This document shows positions 22,410 to 34,983 of a stretch of DNA of 64,000 nt, piece after piece. The notes beneath the pieces are model-generated. The model saw only the letters and a program-made list of their open reading frames with translations. It ran no database searches and had not been told where the DNA came from. The stretch's first letter is position 1; each line of letters starts with the position of its first letter. Position numbers and translations under genes: made by a program. Location: assembly GCA_001632435.1 (NCBI GenBank), contig KV424029.1:41423-105422 (forward strand). Direction: 5' to 3'. The stretch comes from Calocera cornea HHB12733. Lineage: Eukaryota > Basidiomycota > Dacrymycetes > Dacrymycetales > Dacrymycetaceae.

Positions 22410-23360
22410 TCAGAACGATGGAGCGTGCGGGTCTCTCGGCGCCGGTCGCAGCGGCCCGTTCAACTCATCCACCTCCTGCCTACTCTTCCGCGCGTCCACC
22501 TTCCACGTATCCATCGAGTCGACCTGAGTTGTCGAGACCTCCAAACCGCCCGCGAGGTCGAGGTCGAGCTCCTGCCATGTCCTAGGCCCACCGCCCTCGC
22601 GCAAGCGGCGCATGTACCCCTCGCCCTGTGTCCACTTCTCCGGCGGGAGCACGGGGTCCATGCGCCATTTCTTGCTCCTCCGTATGCGCTCCTCCGTCCG
22701 CGCCAGCTCCTCCCTCCACTTCTGCAGCTCGGCCTCCTCGAGTTTTTCGAGCCGCGTCAGCTCGTACGAGGCGAACTCGGCCCCGTATGCGTCTGCTTCG
22801 TTGCACGCGAAGGAGAGCATGATTGTGTGCTCGGCGCGGAGTGCGCGGTACTGGTGCACGGCGGTTCGGTAGGCGTCAGATAGCGGGATACCCTTTTCTC
22901 GGTGTAGGTTGAGTGCGAATGCGATACAGCTGCATGGCAATCAGTACGACATTCTCGAGCAGAAGCATCAGACTGAGACGCACTCTTCCGGGGACGGGTT
23001 CCTCCCTCTCTGCACGAGCTTGTCCCACATCGGCCCCGTCAGCGGCTCCTCCCGTACCTCCTGCATCTCGACGAGGCTCTTTGCGCGAAACGCCTCAAAC
23101 GGGTGATCCTTGAAGAACTGCTGCCTAAGCTGATCCTCGGGGTAGACGATGTCCAGTGGCCGCTTGTCAAGCAGATGCGAGGGTCGCACGTCCGGCGGCA
23201 GGTCGTACGCGCGTCGTTTCTCGTGCTGCGGCTTGAGCGGAGGGGGTAGCGTTGGCGGGTAGGCGAGCATGGCGGGGTACCAGATGGGCGGCGTCGACCT
23301 GCCTGCATTGCGCATGAGGCGCGAGAGCATCTTGTGCACCTGAGCATCGCGGCGAGGCAT
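22410..23360 (-). CDS. RSM25: Mitochondrial small-subunit ribosomal protein mS23 (Rsm25)
   Basis: Two exons (23360-22984, 22929-22410; 54-nt intron) give 298 residues. The start MPRRDAQVHKMLSRLMRNAG is a basic amphipathic leader. Family features: PPIWYPAMLAYPPT, LDIVYPEDQLRQQFFKDHPFE (compare the conserved YxED.LR..F...HP.E of Rsm25), ARPK-like AKSLVE and QRGRNPSPED. The rest is a charged helical extension with GIPLSDAYRTAVHQYRALR and a C-terminal WRMDPVLPPEKW. Known role: component of the mitochondrial 37S subunit. Upstream in-frame ATGs to 23453 exist; 23360 is preferred because the family begins close to this basic stretch. Confidence 0.85.
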
Positions 23361-23672
23361 CGTGGGAGAGGAGGGGTGGGGGAGGGAGGGGGAGGGAATC
23401 GTATGATGAAGGAGGGTGAGCCGGACGGCGTCGAGCAGGTCGGGGCGGGCCACACGAGTGCTTCAGGGACCTCACAAGAAATATCGACCTGTCCCAAATA
23501 GGCAACACGGAGCCAAATCAAGGCGAGCTGGAATGTTGCCAGTCGCAGGGAAGGAAGCGGGCATGCAATATCATCAAGAATAGTCGTACCGTGATGCGTC
23601 GTGAACTAGTGCTACAGGGTTGCAGTTTTGATCAGCTACGAGAACCCGCCGGCCGCCCCAACCGCGCTCAGA
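23361..23672. other. Intergenic between NTE1 stop and mS23 start
   Basis: Contains the mS23 promoter. No other gene is supported. Confidence 0.4.
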
Positions 23673-26600
23673 TCAGATCGAGTTCCTCCGCTCCCTCCTC
23701 CCCTTCTTCCCGCGCTTCTCGCCCTCGCCCTCACCCCCGTCCACCCGGGGGATAGGCAGCTTATCCTCCTCGCCCCACGCCTCAAGCATACCACGCGCGC
23801 TGGTGTACCCGAGCTTCTGGATCTCTGCGAACTTGCCAAAGTCCATGATCCCGTACTGCTGCACGGGCAGGCGCATGTACATGCACCCAGGCAGGTTCTT
23901 CGCTTCCTCCAGATAGCGCACCGAGGATACGCTGCGTAAAATGTCAGGACTGACGATATCAAAGAACACTCAGGGACGACGCACTATGCCAACCGCCCCT
24001 GGATTTCGGTAATCGGCGGGATCTTCCTCGCGTCCGAGAACGGGTTCCACCGGTTGAGCAGCACCCACCAGCCGGAGACAGAGTCCCCGAAGAACCGGGG
24101 CGATGTGTCGGCCACACCACCCACATCAACGGCAAACACAATATTGGCACCCTTCTGAAGCATCGTCGATACAGGAAGGTTGTCGACTGTGGCTCGGTAT
24201 CAATATCCACCAGTTTCAGAATAGAGGAAGCCACTCACTGTACCCGCCATCTACCAACATATTCCCATGGTCACTCAAAGGCGGCATCAGACCGACCAAA
24301 GTCATCGACGCGCGGATATAGCGCCATGCGTAGCCAGAGTCGTGGATCTCGATCCTGGACCAGTTAAGCGACACAGTATTGCAGAAGAATCTGTGCCTCA
24401 TTAGAAACGAATATGCACCCACACTACGCAGACTCACGGTATCCACATGTCCTCGATGTGCACGTCATAGAAGCACTTGTAAATCGCCCTGTTGAACTCG
24501 TGCCCAGTTGTGTACGCGATGACAGGCCATGTCACATCAGACAGGATTCGCCACACATTCGTCATCCTCGAAGAGAACCACTTTGCCCTTCCTGCGCTCG
24601 AGAACAGGTCCCCTTCCCTCGCGTACAGCCCGCCGATGAAAGACCCAATGCTCGTACCACCGATCAGGTCGATGGGCACACCTCGTTCTTCTAATGCCCG
24701 GAGAGCCCCGAGATGTGAAAGTCCGCGGGCTCCACCGCCTCCAAGCACAACACCGACACTCTTCCCACAAAGTCGTCGTGCGAGACGGGAAAAGTCGCTG
24801 GTCTGCTCTGGACGCGTTGGACGAGGGATGTACCCAAGCCGGCGATAGCGCTGGATACCGCTCTGCACGGTCTCCTTCAGCATCTTAAATGCTGCCATCG
24901 CCTTCGGATCCTTCCCCTGGGAATGCACGATGGGCGTATTAAGGACGGGAACGACCAACCCGGGAAGCTCGACGTGGTGGTGCATGTGCACCCAGCTGCG
25001 GTTCTTGAGCCACTCGCGCGTCGATCCTGGTGTGACAGTACGTTCCGGATGGAGCAGGACGAGCTCTTTCCGCGCAGTTGTCTTCGTGGACAACACGACC
25101 CGCTCGTATTCGCCAACGCTGGGATCGTCGCCGAAGCCAACCATCAGCACACAGTCAGCTTGCCGAATGCAAGTCTGTGTCCATGGCGAGCTGGGAGCCG
25201 TATCAGCAACGTACAGGACGATGCGGTATCGCTGTTCTTGATCGGCGAACCATCCCGCAAGCTTGAGCTTGCCAACTCGAGTGAAGGCATGTCTTCCAAG
25301 ATGTGTTGTCACAACATTTTGATCCAAGCACGAGGTCGGTGCGCCGATTCCTTCCAAAGCAGTCTGCAGCTTCTTCGCAAAGACGCCGATGGGGACATCT
25401 TTTGTGACAGGTAGGATGGCGACCGTCTTCAGATTCATGTTGTTCTTCGCCAGTTCGTGCGCCATTCCCAATGATGGTCCGTGGGTGGGGCCTGTGCCTC
25501 CCAGGCCCGATTCTGCCCTCAACTTGTTGCGAGAAGCGATCATACGCAGGAGCTGAACAGTCGCTTGAGGATGCCGTGCGGAAATCGCGTTGAACAACGT
25601 CAGAGGCATGCGGATTAACTCGGTGTCACGAATGGCGTGCAGGGTGGTAGCTCGAGGAGATCCAGTAATCACATCCAGCTCGCCGACGGTATCGCCAAGC
25701 CCATATTCAGCAAGAATTTCGACGTCGTCGCCGTCCTTGTCATGGATCTCTCGCAGACGACCGTTGATGACAATGTAGAAGCTGTCACTGACGTCTCCTT
25801 CTCGCCAAATCACTTGACCGCCATTCACTTGCATCCAGTCCAGTGCCGAGTCGATGTGCAGCACTGCGAGTAATGCCAATGAACTATATGGATAACGATG
25901 AAGCATTGATAACTTACCTAGAGGGGAAAGCAGCGAGATCAGTCGTTTGGCGAGTGTAAGTAGGACAATTGGCTGCCGCTCCAGTAGTCGCTCGAGCGCA
26001 TTGGCGGGCAAGAAACCGACATACACATCCGTCTTTGCCCTGATGTCAATGTAAGACGGGATCCCCGACATCGCAGCTAAAGCATCCATTAGTACACATC
26101 CCAGTAGTAATGGCCCATACATACAAAGATAGCCTGCGATTCCTCCACGCTTCACAGTGAACAGGTACTTGGAGCTCATCGACCTCTTCTTCTTGTTTAT
26201 TGGCGGTGGCACGCCTTTGAGTGTAGTCGTCAGGCGTGGTCCTTGGCCATTGGGTTGGAATCTAACAAGATCATCAGTATGAATGACTTGCAATACCCAG
26301 TTGCTTACAGTTTCGGTTCAGCATCGGCAGTAGTACCATTCATGCTGGTTTGCTTGTCCTTGTCGCGATCTTCCACAGGCAAGAAGCATTCTAAGAACCC
26401 ATCTATGACAAAGAACAAGCCTGGTCCAATGAGTCAGCAATGCATTCCGGGCGGATGAGCCTTACACTCACCAGCATTGCGTTCTCCGGCATGAACCAAA
26501 GTACTTCCCCCGGTGAAGTATAGGATCTCTATGGCATTCTCCACAACTGCGGGTATACCCGTGCTGGTGTTCGCCGTCTGACCCGTTATGCTGCTCGTAT

Positions 26601-28738
26601 CGTCCGGCATCTGGAGTGCCGAAAGCGGACCAAGGGGCGATCCATAGGCACCCAATCCACCGCCCCCCGGGGTCACAGCAGGACTCGGCTCGGTCGACTC
26701 CGGCGCGCTGGGCTGCTGGAGGCCGATCGAGCGCGCCAAGCAGGTCATGACCTCCTCGCGCAGGTCAAAGTCGTCCATCATGAGTGAGCTGATATCCTGC
26801 ATGCTTGCATCCGACTTTCCGCGCTTTCGCGGGCCGAGGAAGGGGGTGGCAGCGGCGCTGTTGGAGCGGTTAAACGTCGGCACGTACTCACTGCTTGGGT
26901 TGGTCATGCTGAATAGGTCGCCGGCGCCGACCTGAGTGAGGGAGGATCGGACGGGAAAGGCGGGTGTCATCGGCGCTATCGGCGTCTTCGCGTTGTATGA
27001 TGTCGAGCTCCTCTGATTAGACGATGTCCACCTTGTCTGGCTAGGCAACACCGAGTTGTCTCTTGTCGTGGCAGTGGTGCCTGATACGGTCGAAGGGGCC
27101 GATGTGCTGACCCCGTCTGCAATCTTGGTCCTCGTCAGTGCCGGCATCGGCTTGGCGAACGGGGTATTGCGTGCGGTTCCGTTATTCGAGACAGGCTCGT
27201 ACGCGAAGTAGTCGGTGTCCGGGCTGTCAGAAGACTTGTCGCTGCCAAATTCCGGGGCAAACCGCTGGCGCAGGCGCTGCATGCCGCCTCCTTCGTAGAA
27301 TGAAGTTGGGAGCGGATGACATGCCAGGTCATTGATGGATTTCTCCGTACGCAGGAGCTCGGTCGTCAGTCCGAGGTATTTGTGCGCGACGTTGAAAGTG
27401 ACGCGCGAGAAACGCGTAAGGATGACTTGGACGATGTGTGCTGACGCTTTAGGGAAGTTCTTGGTGAGTCGGCGGAATGCTTCAGCAGGGATCACAGCCA
27501 GCGTGGTATCGGTACTTGCGCGCGCTACCGTGCCGTGCCGGACATCGTGTAACAGAGATGCGGACCGCTTGTAGTCCGGTCTACGGGAGTGCGGTGTGCT
27601 GCGTCCTCCCAACGGAGTCTGTCGCGCCGGCGGGGTCTCGATGAAGTCCGGCGTGCCCTGTATGCGCACCCTCGAGGTCGGTATCTCGTCGTCCAGCTCG
27701 CGGACGGTCGCACCCTCGCTCGGCTCGGCGCTGCTGACCGGGCTTCCGCTCCCGTTCTCGCGCTTCGACAGCGGCAGAGTGAACCTCGGTACGTCCGCTT
27801 CTGCACCCAGGTTCAAGGGGGACATAGTCTGCCTAGGCGCGAGGATGAGCGCGGTGGCGAGGTCTTCCTCCTCCTCTTGCGGGTCGGGCCAGGAAATAGG
27901 CACGTCCTCCGTGAACAGGCTGAGGATGGTGAACAGGCTGCTGAGCGTCCCGCCCGAGGAGACCTCGTTCAGCAGCTGGTACCCGTTCAGGTCGTCCTCA
28001 TCCAGCCCGCCGCCAGAGTCGTGCCCAGAGGCGGAACTGCCTTGCTGAGCGTAGACTTGCACCACGCCATCGATGACCGCGTAGAAGGAGTGGTCCTGGT
28101 CCAGGGAAATGGCGTCGCCGGCGATGAGCCGCCGCGTCTGAAGGTGGCGGGCGAGCTCATGGAAGACCTGCCGTTGCGTTAGCTGTATGCGTAAGCTCCT
28201 CTATATGGCGAGGCGCACATTTCGTTCCAAGAACCCGAACACCCTCACAGCCTGCAGGAACTCGTCCAGGTAGCTGTGGAAGTTCGGAGGCGTGTCCGAG
28301 ACCACATCAGGGTGCAGCTCCTTCGCGTCTCCCTTCGGCAGAGGCTCCTCCTTGAGCTCGCGGTACTTGGCAAAGTACCAATAGTGCGATGCAACGGACA
28401 CGCCGATGGCCAGGATGATGAAGATGCTGACCAGGTAGGGGAAGGTGAGCTGCGGATGGGTCAGGACATGTCGCGGAGCAGCAGCTGTATGCATACCTGC
28501 AGAGTCAAGGAATAGGTCACCACGAGATATATAAACCTCGGCACGGAGACGGTGCTGAACGCGACAAGCGTCCGGATCCATGCCAAAAGGTAGACTAAGG
28601 CCATGTTAGAGCAGAGCTGACCGCATCAGCAACGCACGCACTAATTAAGAACCACACTGCCCGCAAGAACGCGACGACGGCATGCGGGCTTGACGGGGGA
28701 ACGGTCGAGTGCACGGCTTGCGCCGCCTCCTGTTCCAT
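23673..28738 (-). CDS. NTE1: Lysophospholipase NTE1 (neuropathy target esterase homologue)
   Basis: A multi-exon gene of about 1,500 residues. The N-terminus has membrane segments ([50 protein letters not shown]). A cyclic-nucleotide-binding-like region interrupted by low-complexity inserts follows, then a second one with [20 protein letters not shown] and [13 protein letters not shown]. The patatin domain has [19 protein letters not shown] (oxyanion loop), [10 protein letters not shown] (catalytic Ser) and MLVDGGYSE (catalytic Asp). The C-terminus is basic ([12 protein letters not shown]). Known role: ER-membrane phospholipase B that deacylates phosphatidylcholine to glycerophosphocholine. 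ATG at 28738 is chosen because its exon leads straight into the first hydrophobic segment. It is divergent from mS45 with 294 bp between starts. Confidence 0.93.
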
Positions 28739-29032
28739 TACGTCTCTCTCAGCACCTCACGGTCTCCGGTCAGCGCAAGACGTCGAATAGAGAGCAGGTG
28801 CTCCGGAGAATAAAGAGGGAAACCAGAGCGTCAACGTTGTTATTTGCATTAGCCGGTGTGCTCGTGGCCCCTGACGTCGTTGCCTGGCGAGCGCGTCCCC
28901 GTGGCTGTCCTGCCGCGTCGGCCAGTGGCTATGCGGCGCAAAAGCCGTTTTAGGACACAAAAAATTGGGCGACTGTTTCTTCCTCTATCCAGCTGCTCTG
29001 CACGACGGCCATCGACCCAGTTCGTCGCCGTC
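28739..29032. promoter_or_regulatory. Shared divergent promoter NTE1 / mS45
   Basis: The 294 bp between two divergent start codons must carry both promoters. No clear TATA is seen. Confidence 0.5.
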
Positions 29033-30593
29033 ATGCGGGCTGCCCTCCACACTCTCCCCACCCTTTGCAATCCAGCGGCACGCACACGGCCAGCAGCATC
29101 CTTCTGCTTGGTGCGTGCCGTGCTGTCCGAGGCATCAGTACGACAATTTGCGTCGTCGTCGCGTGCCCGTTTCCCAGCAGGTGACGAACCCACAAACCTC
29201 GCGTCTGAGCGAAACGAATCAAGAGATGAAGACGGAGAGAGGGGAAGAGATTCGCAAGATCAGGATCGGCAAGCACCCGACAGACCCAACTATGCTCAGT
29301 GGCTCGCAACAATAGGCGAGAAATACAAGCTGCCGGTCGAAGGCGAACCCAACAACTGGCTTGAACCCCTGAGAGAATCATTCCAACCTCAGCCGAAGAG
29401 GGTACGTCGTCTCAAGGCTGTGATAGAGCAGAGGCTGACAGTGATCAGCCCTTCCCCACAAATCCGTCCTTCCAACCCCCTGCACCTATGTCAAACAACA
29501 ACCGCAACGAGCTCTTCCGGGCTTGGAAGAAGGAGCCTAACGAGAAGACCATCCGGGCGCTCAGCAACAAGTACGGTATCAGCATAGATCGCGTAAACGC
29601 CATCATCAAGCTGAAGGAGCACGAGATACAGCTGCTAAAGGTACGCGTTCCCCTTCCTGCGTCCAAGACCGCTTTCTTGGGATGAGTTTCAAATCGATTA
29701 GTCTTTAAGACAACCTCATGGTTAAACATCGTTTACATGCATGGCTTTCTGATCACCTTCAACTGTTCTTCTGTCGTTGAACCGGACGCTGACTGTTACT
29801 TCCAGGTGATTGTCTCCCCCTCTTGGTGCCACAGGCACATTCTTGGGATGAATAAAAGACATAGCATGTATTATGAGACTCACACGTGGTCGAAACAACC
29901 TTTCTTCACTTTCTGAAACTTACACCTCCTCGCTGCTGAACATCTACTGACCATCTCTCGATCGCTGCGCTTCTAGACATCCAGTGTCCCCCTTCAGATG
30001 GCGTTTTGCGAAGGCATGGAGAAGTTCCTGGGCGTTAAGAACAAGCGCGCTGAAGGGAAGGTTGAGGACCAGGAGGTGGCATGGGACGATGACCAGGCGG
30101 CTTCGCAGGATGAGCATGCCTGGCATGCCAAAGACACGCACCGGGACATCGACGAGGACGAGGCGTATGCGAGAGGGCACCGACCAATTGGCAAACAGCC
30201 GCAGTCGATAATATGGGATCTCGTGGGCGAGGGCGATGTGCGCATCTTTCGCTCTCTGCCGGGGACTGCACTGACACAATGGCAGGGGTCGATCATAGCG
30301 GAGCGGACCGAGATCGTACAGAAAGCACGAGCGCAGCGGCTAGCTAGGGCACGAAGAAAGCTGGAGGACCCGCCAACCGTACATGTACCGCCGTCCAAAC
30401 GTGGCCGGCCGTCGTGGGCGTTCGTGGATGTCGGCGACAAGTTCTCGAACACTCGGGAGAAGGAGGTGCAGCGCCATGCCCAGCAATGGAGTGCCACTGT
30501 GCACAAGGTGAGCTGGTCCTCCATCTCATTTTGTAACGTAGTGCTGATCATTCGTTGCAGCAACGGACAGCTCGGCTGCGAGCTGGATCATAG
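29033..30593 (+). CDS. MRPS35: Mitochondrial ribosomal protein mS45 (Mrps35/Bot1, eukaryotic mitochondrial regulator family)
   Basis: Four exons (29033-29401, 29449-29640, 29977-30507, 30561-30593) sum to 1125 nt, 374 residues. The N-terminus (MRAALHTLPTLCNPAARTRP) looks like a mitochondrial presequence. The core reads NYAQWLATIGEKYKLPVEG, FRAWKKEPNEKTIRALSNKY, ISIDRVNAIIKLKEHE and FCEGMEKFLGV, then GRPSWAFVDVGDKF near the end, as in the Bot1/Mrps35 family. The third intron is 336 nt, about six times the usual length in this window. Known role: mitochondrial small-subunit protein needed for respiration. It is divergent from NTE1. Confidence 0.85.
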
Positions 30594-30804
30594 CGTTGTC
30601 TGTTCATTTGGTTGGCAGGTCGCCATGGGCTTATAGTAGGGATGACGAGGCCGTTCTGTATCACTCACACTTGATCATATTGAAGATTAATGGAAACCAC
30701 AATTGGCAATCATTACCTGTGTATCACAGCTGTCACTGTGTTCTCTGGCGGGGCTAGTACGAAGGCCCAAGATGAGACTACCAAGTAGCATTCGAGAGCG
30801 ATAG

Positions 30805-31443
30805 GTGTGCCCTGGCAGCACACATTGGTTCGGAGCGGTCCGAATTGTGGGCCCCCTCGCCCGAGAGCCACCTCGATTCGAGCTCGTCTCCAAAGCCAAC
30901 AACCATTCCAACAGCCACAAAAGGCAACCGTTCCAGGCTGCGGGACGGACAAACCTGGGGTGCATCGCGGCCGGCCTGCTCTTCACTATCGGACCCGACA
31001 CACCAGACGGCACCGTCATCGGATACCAGATCCTCTACGGTGTGGGCCTCGGCGGTGCAATGCAAAACACGGTGATCGCAGTGCAAGCCGAGTACAGCGA
31101 CTCTCCCGAGCTGGTCCCCCAAGGAACGAGCATGGTCAACTTCTGCCAAATACTTGGAGGCGTCATCGGCATCTCGATTGCGGGAACCATCTTCGCCAAC
31201 CAGCTGACAAAGGAACTCGCCATCTACGCCCCCACGCTGCCGGCGGACATCAAGGCGGCCATAAGAGAAAGCGTCACCGTTGTACCGATGCTGCCGGAAG
31301 CCATGCAGGGGCCGATCATCGCTGCTTACACGCATTCACTCGACTATGCGTTCATCATCGGCGTACCAGCAGGAGCACTCGCAACCCTATCGGCGCTGAT
31401 CACGAAAAATCTCAACCTTAACCGGGTAGCAGAGCATCAGTAA
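30805..31443 (+). pseudogene. 5'-truncated MFS drug-transporter (DHA2, 14-TM type) relic
   Basis: From ~30950 the frame reads NLGCIAAGLLFTIGPDTPDG, GYQILYGVGLGGAMQNTVIA, VQAEYSDSPELVPQGTSMVN, FCQILGGVIGISIAGTIFAN and ends in a TM segment and NLNLNRVAEHQ. This is the C-terminal third of Azr1/DHA2-type transporters (motif around GxGxG..Q and the S..NF...GG..G-x-S segment). Full-length relatives have ~550 residues and 14 membrane spans; the first ~9 spans are absent upstream. No promoter is visible. It is probably a dead fragment, although the remaining frame is intact. Confidence 0.7.
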
Positions 31444-31699
31444 GTACGAGTCTGGTTTCCGCGTCAAGGACCAGTATCACAAATAGGTAATGCGCAACTT
31501 CATGTATAATTGATTATCATTTTGGCCTGAAATTGCGGTTCGGTCCGATCCACGAGCAGAAGGCACCATAAGTGCCGCCTTCCATGCTGCCGGAGCCGAC
31601 ACCGTCTCCGAAGGGCCCAGAAACCCTTCCTCGCCACTCCCGCTTTCCTCCTCCCTTCATCCTCAACCAGCTCGTGTGCGACGTGTACCAACAACAATC

Positions 31700-32553
31700 A
31701 TGGGTAAGTCCTACTAAATACGTTTGGTTGATAACACTCTGACTGTAGCGCGTTAGATTATCAAAATCGTGTCGGCTCCAAATTTGGCGGAGGTGGTGTC
31801 GCTGGCGCGTCTGAGGCAAATGTCGACCGGCGGGAGCGTCTGCGTAAGCTGGCCTTGGAAACGATAGATCTGGCAAAGGTGCGTCGTTAAATCACACCTT
31901 ACATCTAGACCGGCAACTGACTATGCACTCCACAGGACCCGTATATTCTTCGAAACCATCTCGGCTCTCTCGAATGCCGTCTCTGCCTGACGCTACACAC
32001 CAACGAAGGTTCCTACCTCGCCCACACCCAAGGAAAGAAGCATCAGACAAACCTTGCCCGCCGTGCCGCCCGCGACCTCAAGGACACCCAGCTATCGGTA
32101 GCGCCATCCGGCGCGCAGGTGCAAAAGCGGATGTGGCTCAAGATCGGCCGGCCTGGGTACCGAGTCACGAAAGTTAGGGAAACGATCGACCCTGCGGACG
32201 CGTATGGTGCCGGTGGGCAGATACAGGGCAAGGAGGGCATGCTGGTGCAGATTCATCTGCCGCAGATTAAGGAGGGTCAGGTGCCGAGGAAGCGGTTCAT
32301 GAGCGCGTGGGAGCAGAGGAAAGAGCCGCCGAACAAGTCGTTCCAGTACCTGATTGTGAGTTCTTCGCTGCAGTCATCTTGCGCCACAAGCTAATCTGGA
32401 TTGCAGGTCGCTGCCGAGCCGTACGAGACGATAGCCTTCCGTATACCAGCCCGGGAGATAGAGGATGAGCACGACGACGTGACAGGGTGGAACTGGTCGC
32501 ATTGGGATCCAGAGACGAAGCAGTTCAGCTTCCAGTTCATGTTCAAGCAGTGA
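31700..32553 (+). CDS. SF3A2: Splicing factor 3A subunit 2 (SF3a66/Prp11)
   Basis: Four exons (31700-31703, 31757-31878, 31936-32355, 32407-32553) sum to 693 nt, 230 residues. The first coding exon is only ATGG. The protein reads MDYQNRVGSKFGGGGVAG, RRERLRKLALETIDLAKDP, then a matrin-type C2H2 zinc finger (CRLCLTLHTNEGSYLAHTQGKKH), LARRAARDLKDTQ, RPGYRVTKVR, then SFQYLIVAAEPYETIAFRIP and GWNWSHWDPETKQFSFQFMF. This matches the SF3A2/Prp11 core throughout; the proline-rich C-terminal tail of animal SF3A2 is absent, as in fungi. Role: U2 snRNP SF3a complex, pre-spliceosome assembly. It is convergent with RPN5, 72 bp between stops. Confidence 0.96.
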
Positions 32554-32625
32554 GCGGGTTCTATGTGGTGGATGGCATCTGTATCATGCCATTATGAGAT
32601 ATACTACTGTGTACATTACTACATG

Positions 32626-34384
32626 CTATGCCTTGGCGGCTAATGCAGCGTTCATGCTAAAACGTCCGTCAGTCAATGTTGGTGAGCCGCAGAGCGAGCA
32701 GGCGTACCTCATCCAAGTCTTCTCCACTAAGCCCAGCAGCTTCGCCATGTCGCTGCTGAAGTCGTTCATCACATCCTCTGATGTCTTCGGCGCCTTGAAG
32801 TTCACAATCCCCGCCGGACGGTCGATGCGCGCGTATACGGTCTTATCGACAACTAATCGGCAAAGAACATCTTCCATCTCCTGCGGGGTGAGATCGAGCA
32901 GCTGGGTCAGGCGCTTGATGTGTATGCGGGTATAGTATAGTGCAATGATGCGAATGTTCTGCAAGGCGGTCTGTAAGCCATATATCAGGTGAAATTTCAG
33001 TAGAAGGACACATACATGCTCGATGACGCGCTTATGCAGCTCCTCCCACCGCTGTTCGCCCTTACCATCGCTGCTTTCGCTGGAGGAAATAGGGGCGAAG
33101 ACAGGCGTTTTCCGCAGGGTCTCGCCGTAGTAATCGACCAGATTTGGCCAGCGCATCAGTTCGGGGGTGATAAAGGACTTGATGAGGTGGCTGTAGTACA
33201 CGTACGTCAGCAACATGATCGATACTCACCATGATGGGAGCGTACCTGTGGAGCTCGAGCTTAACAAGCGCGGGGTCGACGTTGAGACGGTTGATCATGT
33301 CTGATTGCTCGTTGTCGAAGGGCGCGAGAACAATGAAGTAGACAATGTTTTCCAGAGCCTGTAGTCTATCAGCACTTGAGAGCCTCGCCAGCTTTGAATG
33401 GCATACCAAACGAGACTTCTCGTCATCGCTCTTTACGCTTGGTGTATCACGGATAGCATAGTAGTGTTTGCACACCTCCAAGTACTCGTCCATCTGCAGG
33501 GAGTAGCGGATCATGAGATCGTAGTAGCGGAGCTTCAGATCCTGCACGTTCATGTTAGCATATACAGATGCACCATGTCGAACCGGCGTACCTCGTTCGC
33601 CTCCTCCTTCAGGAACGCCTGGTTGATCTTCCTGCTCCCAACCTTCACCCTCGACCAGTCACCCACCGCCGCCAACAGCCTCATCTGCTCGAGGATGAAA
33701 TCCGTCTTCTCTCTTCGCTCCATCGACGAGTACGTTTCGACCTGCAGCTCGGACAGCAGCTCAGACGCCTTCTCCAGCCCCTCCTTCGTACCCAGCGACT
33801 CCTCATGTCTTGCCATGGTAAGCGTCAACCGAGCGCGCGGCGTCTCCAAGAATATGCGGCCCTCAGTCACCTCCCGCAGCATCTTGACGAACTCCATCCT
33901 CGTCTCGCCCTCCATCTGCTCCACCCAAGGCATCGAGTCCTCCACCATGCTCTGGATGACACCCTTCATCTGCCCGTGCTTCTTCGTGAGGGTTTGGAAG
34001 GTGGCGTTAAGGAGCTCGTATTGCTTGGCTTCGTAACATATGGCGATGGCGCGGTTGGCGAGGGTGCGAGTAGATGGGATGTCTGCGGCCTAGAAAGACG
34101 TTAGTAAACTGACTGCAAGCTCAAGGCAGGAACATACGTTTCGTGTCTGCTTCTCCAGAACATAGATCTTGTCAAGCGCATCCTGGATCACGCCGGCCTA
34201 CAGACGTTCCATCAGCAACAGGTGGTCCGCATATAGGGTGCGCGCATACCTCTGCCAAAGCGTTCACCTCTGGCAGCAGCTCGCTGACCTCATTGGAGTA
34301 ATCTGGGCTTCGTGTCATTACCATATCTACAGCGCTCAATACGCAATGCAGCGTACCTCTCTCTTGCTTCTTGGGTTCAGACAT
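32626..34384 (-). CDS. RPN5: 26S proteasome regulatory subunit Rpn5 (PSMD12)
   Basis: A multi-exon gene. Exon 1 (34384-34357, 28 nt) encodes MSEPKKQER and joins to DMVMTRSPDYSNEVSELLPE. Internal exons give MPWVEQMEGETRMEFVKMLR, EGRIFLETPRARLTLTMARH, MRLLAAVGDWSRVKVGSRKI, DLKLRYYDLMIRYSLQMDEY, YVFI-like IVYFIVLAPFDNEQSDMINR and a C-terminal PCI domain (NIRIIALYYTRIHIKRLTQL, then LDLTPQEMEDVLCRLVVDKT). A last short exon supplies SMNAALAAKA. Known role: proteasome lid subunit. The unspliced frame hides two small terminal introns. The upstream 3 kb is a duplicated segment, and its other copy carries a broken version of exon 1. Confidence 0.93.
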
Positions 34385-34983
34385 GGTGGTGCTCGTAAAT
34401 GCTGGATGTCAAACTGGGCCAGTTGCGCTTGGTGAGGGTTGGCCCTATTCGCGCGACGCGTAATTGGACTTTCTGCCTCCACTCGGAGGCTTTTGCCATC
34501 CTGGCCGGTCTATGGCCGCGTCGGCCGTTGGTTTTGTTCCTGCCAGCATTCGCAGCCGACTCTCCACAAATGTGGCACTCCTGAGCTGATACCAATGACT
34601 ATTTACTTCAGTGGCTGAAGTAATGCAAAGAGGAGCTAGCATCTGAAATATCTTATGATTCTGCTTTGTTGCTGGTCAAACTGCGTGGATTATGACTGGT
34701 CTACTGTGTCCCTCTGCGTCTCTGAGACTGAACAAGTGAAGAAGATGGTCCTACTTGCCCCCGAGATCAGGCCATCCACCCCATCTCTCCATTGTTATAG
34801 GGGTCACCGCCTTAACGGCGACCCCTATAGTAGTGTATCCTTTAAGTGCAGGACTCTCAGCAAATGAACTGGCGCCGAATGATATCATACTCACGGGGCT
34901 GCGTCCCCTCCGCCCCGCCCTGCAACCATCGTCATCCCCGTACACACCATCCCGCACATCTGAAAAGATGCGGAACAACTGTT

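Noticed and set aside
30778..31335. Minus-strand ORF of 185 codons
   Set aside because: Opposite strand of the transporter relic, which has clear membrane-transporter motifs in the plus frame.
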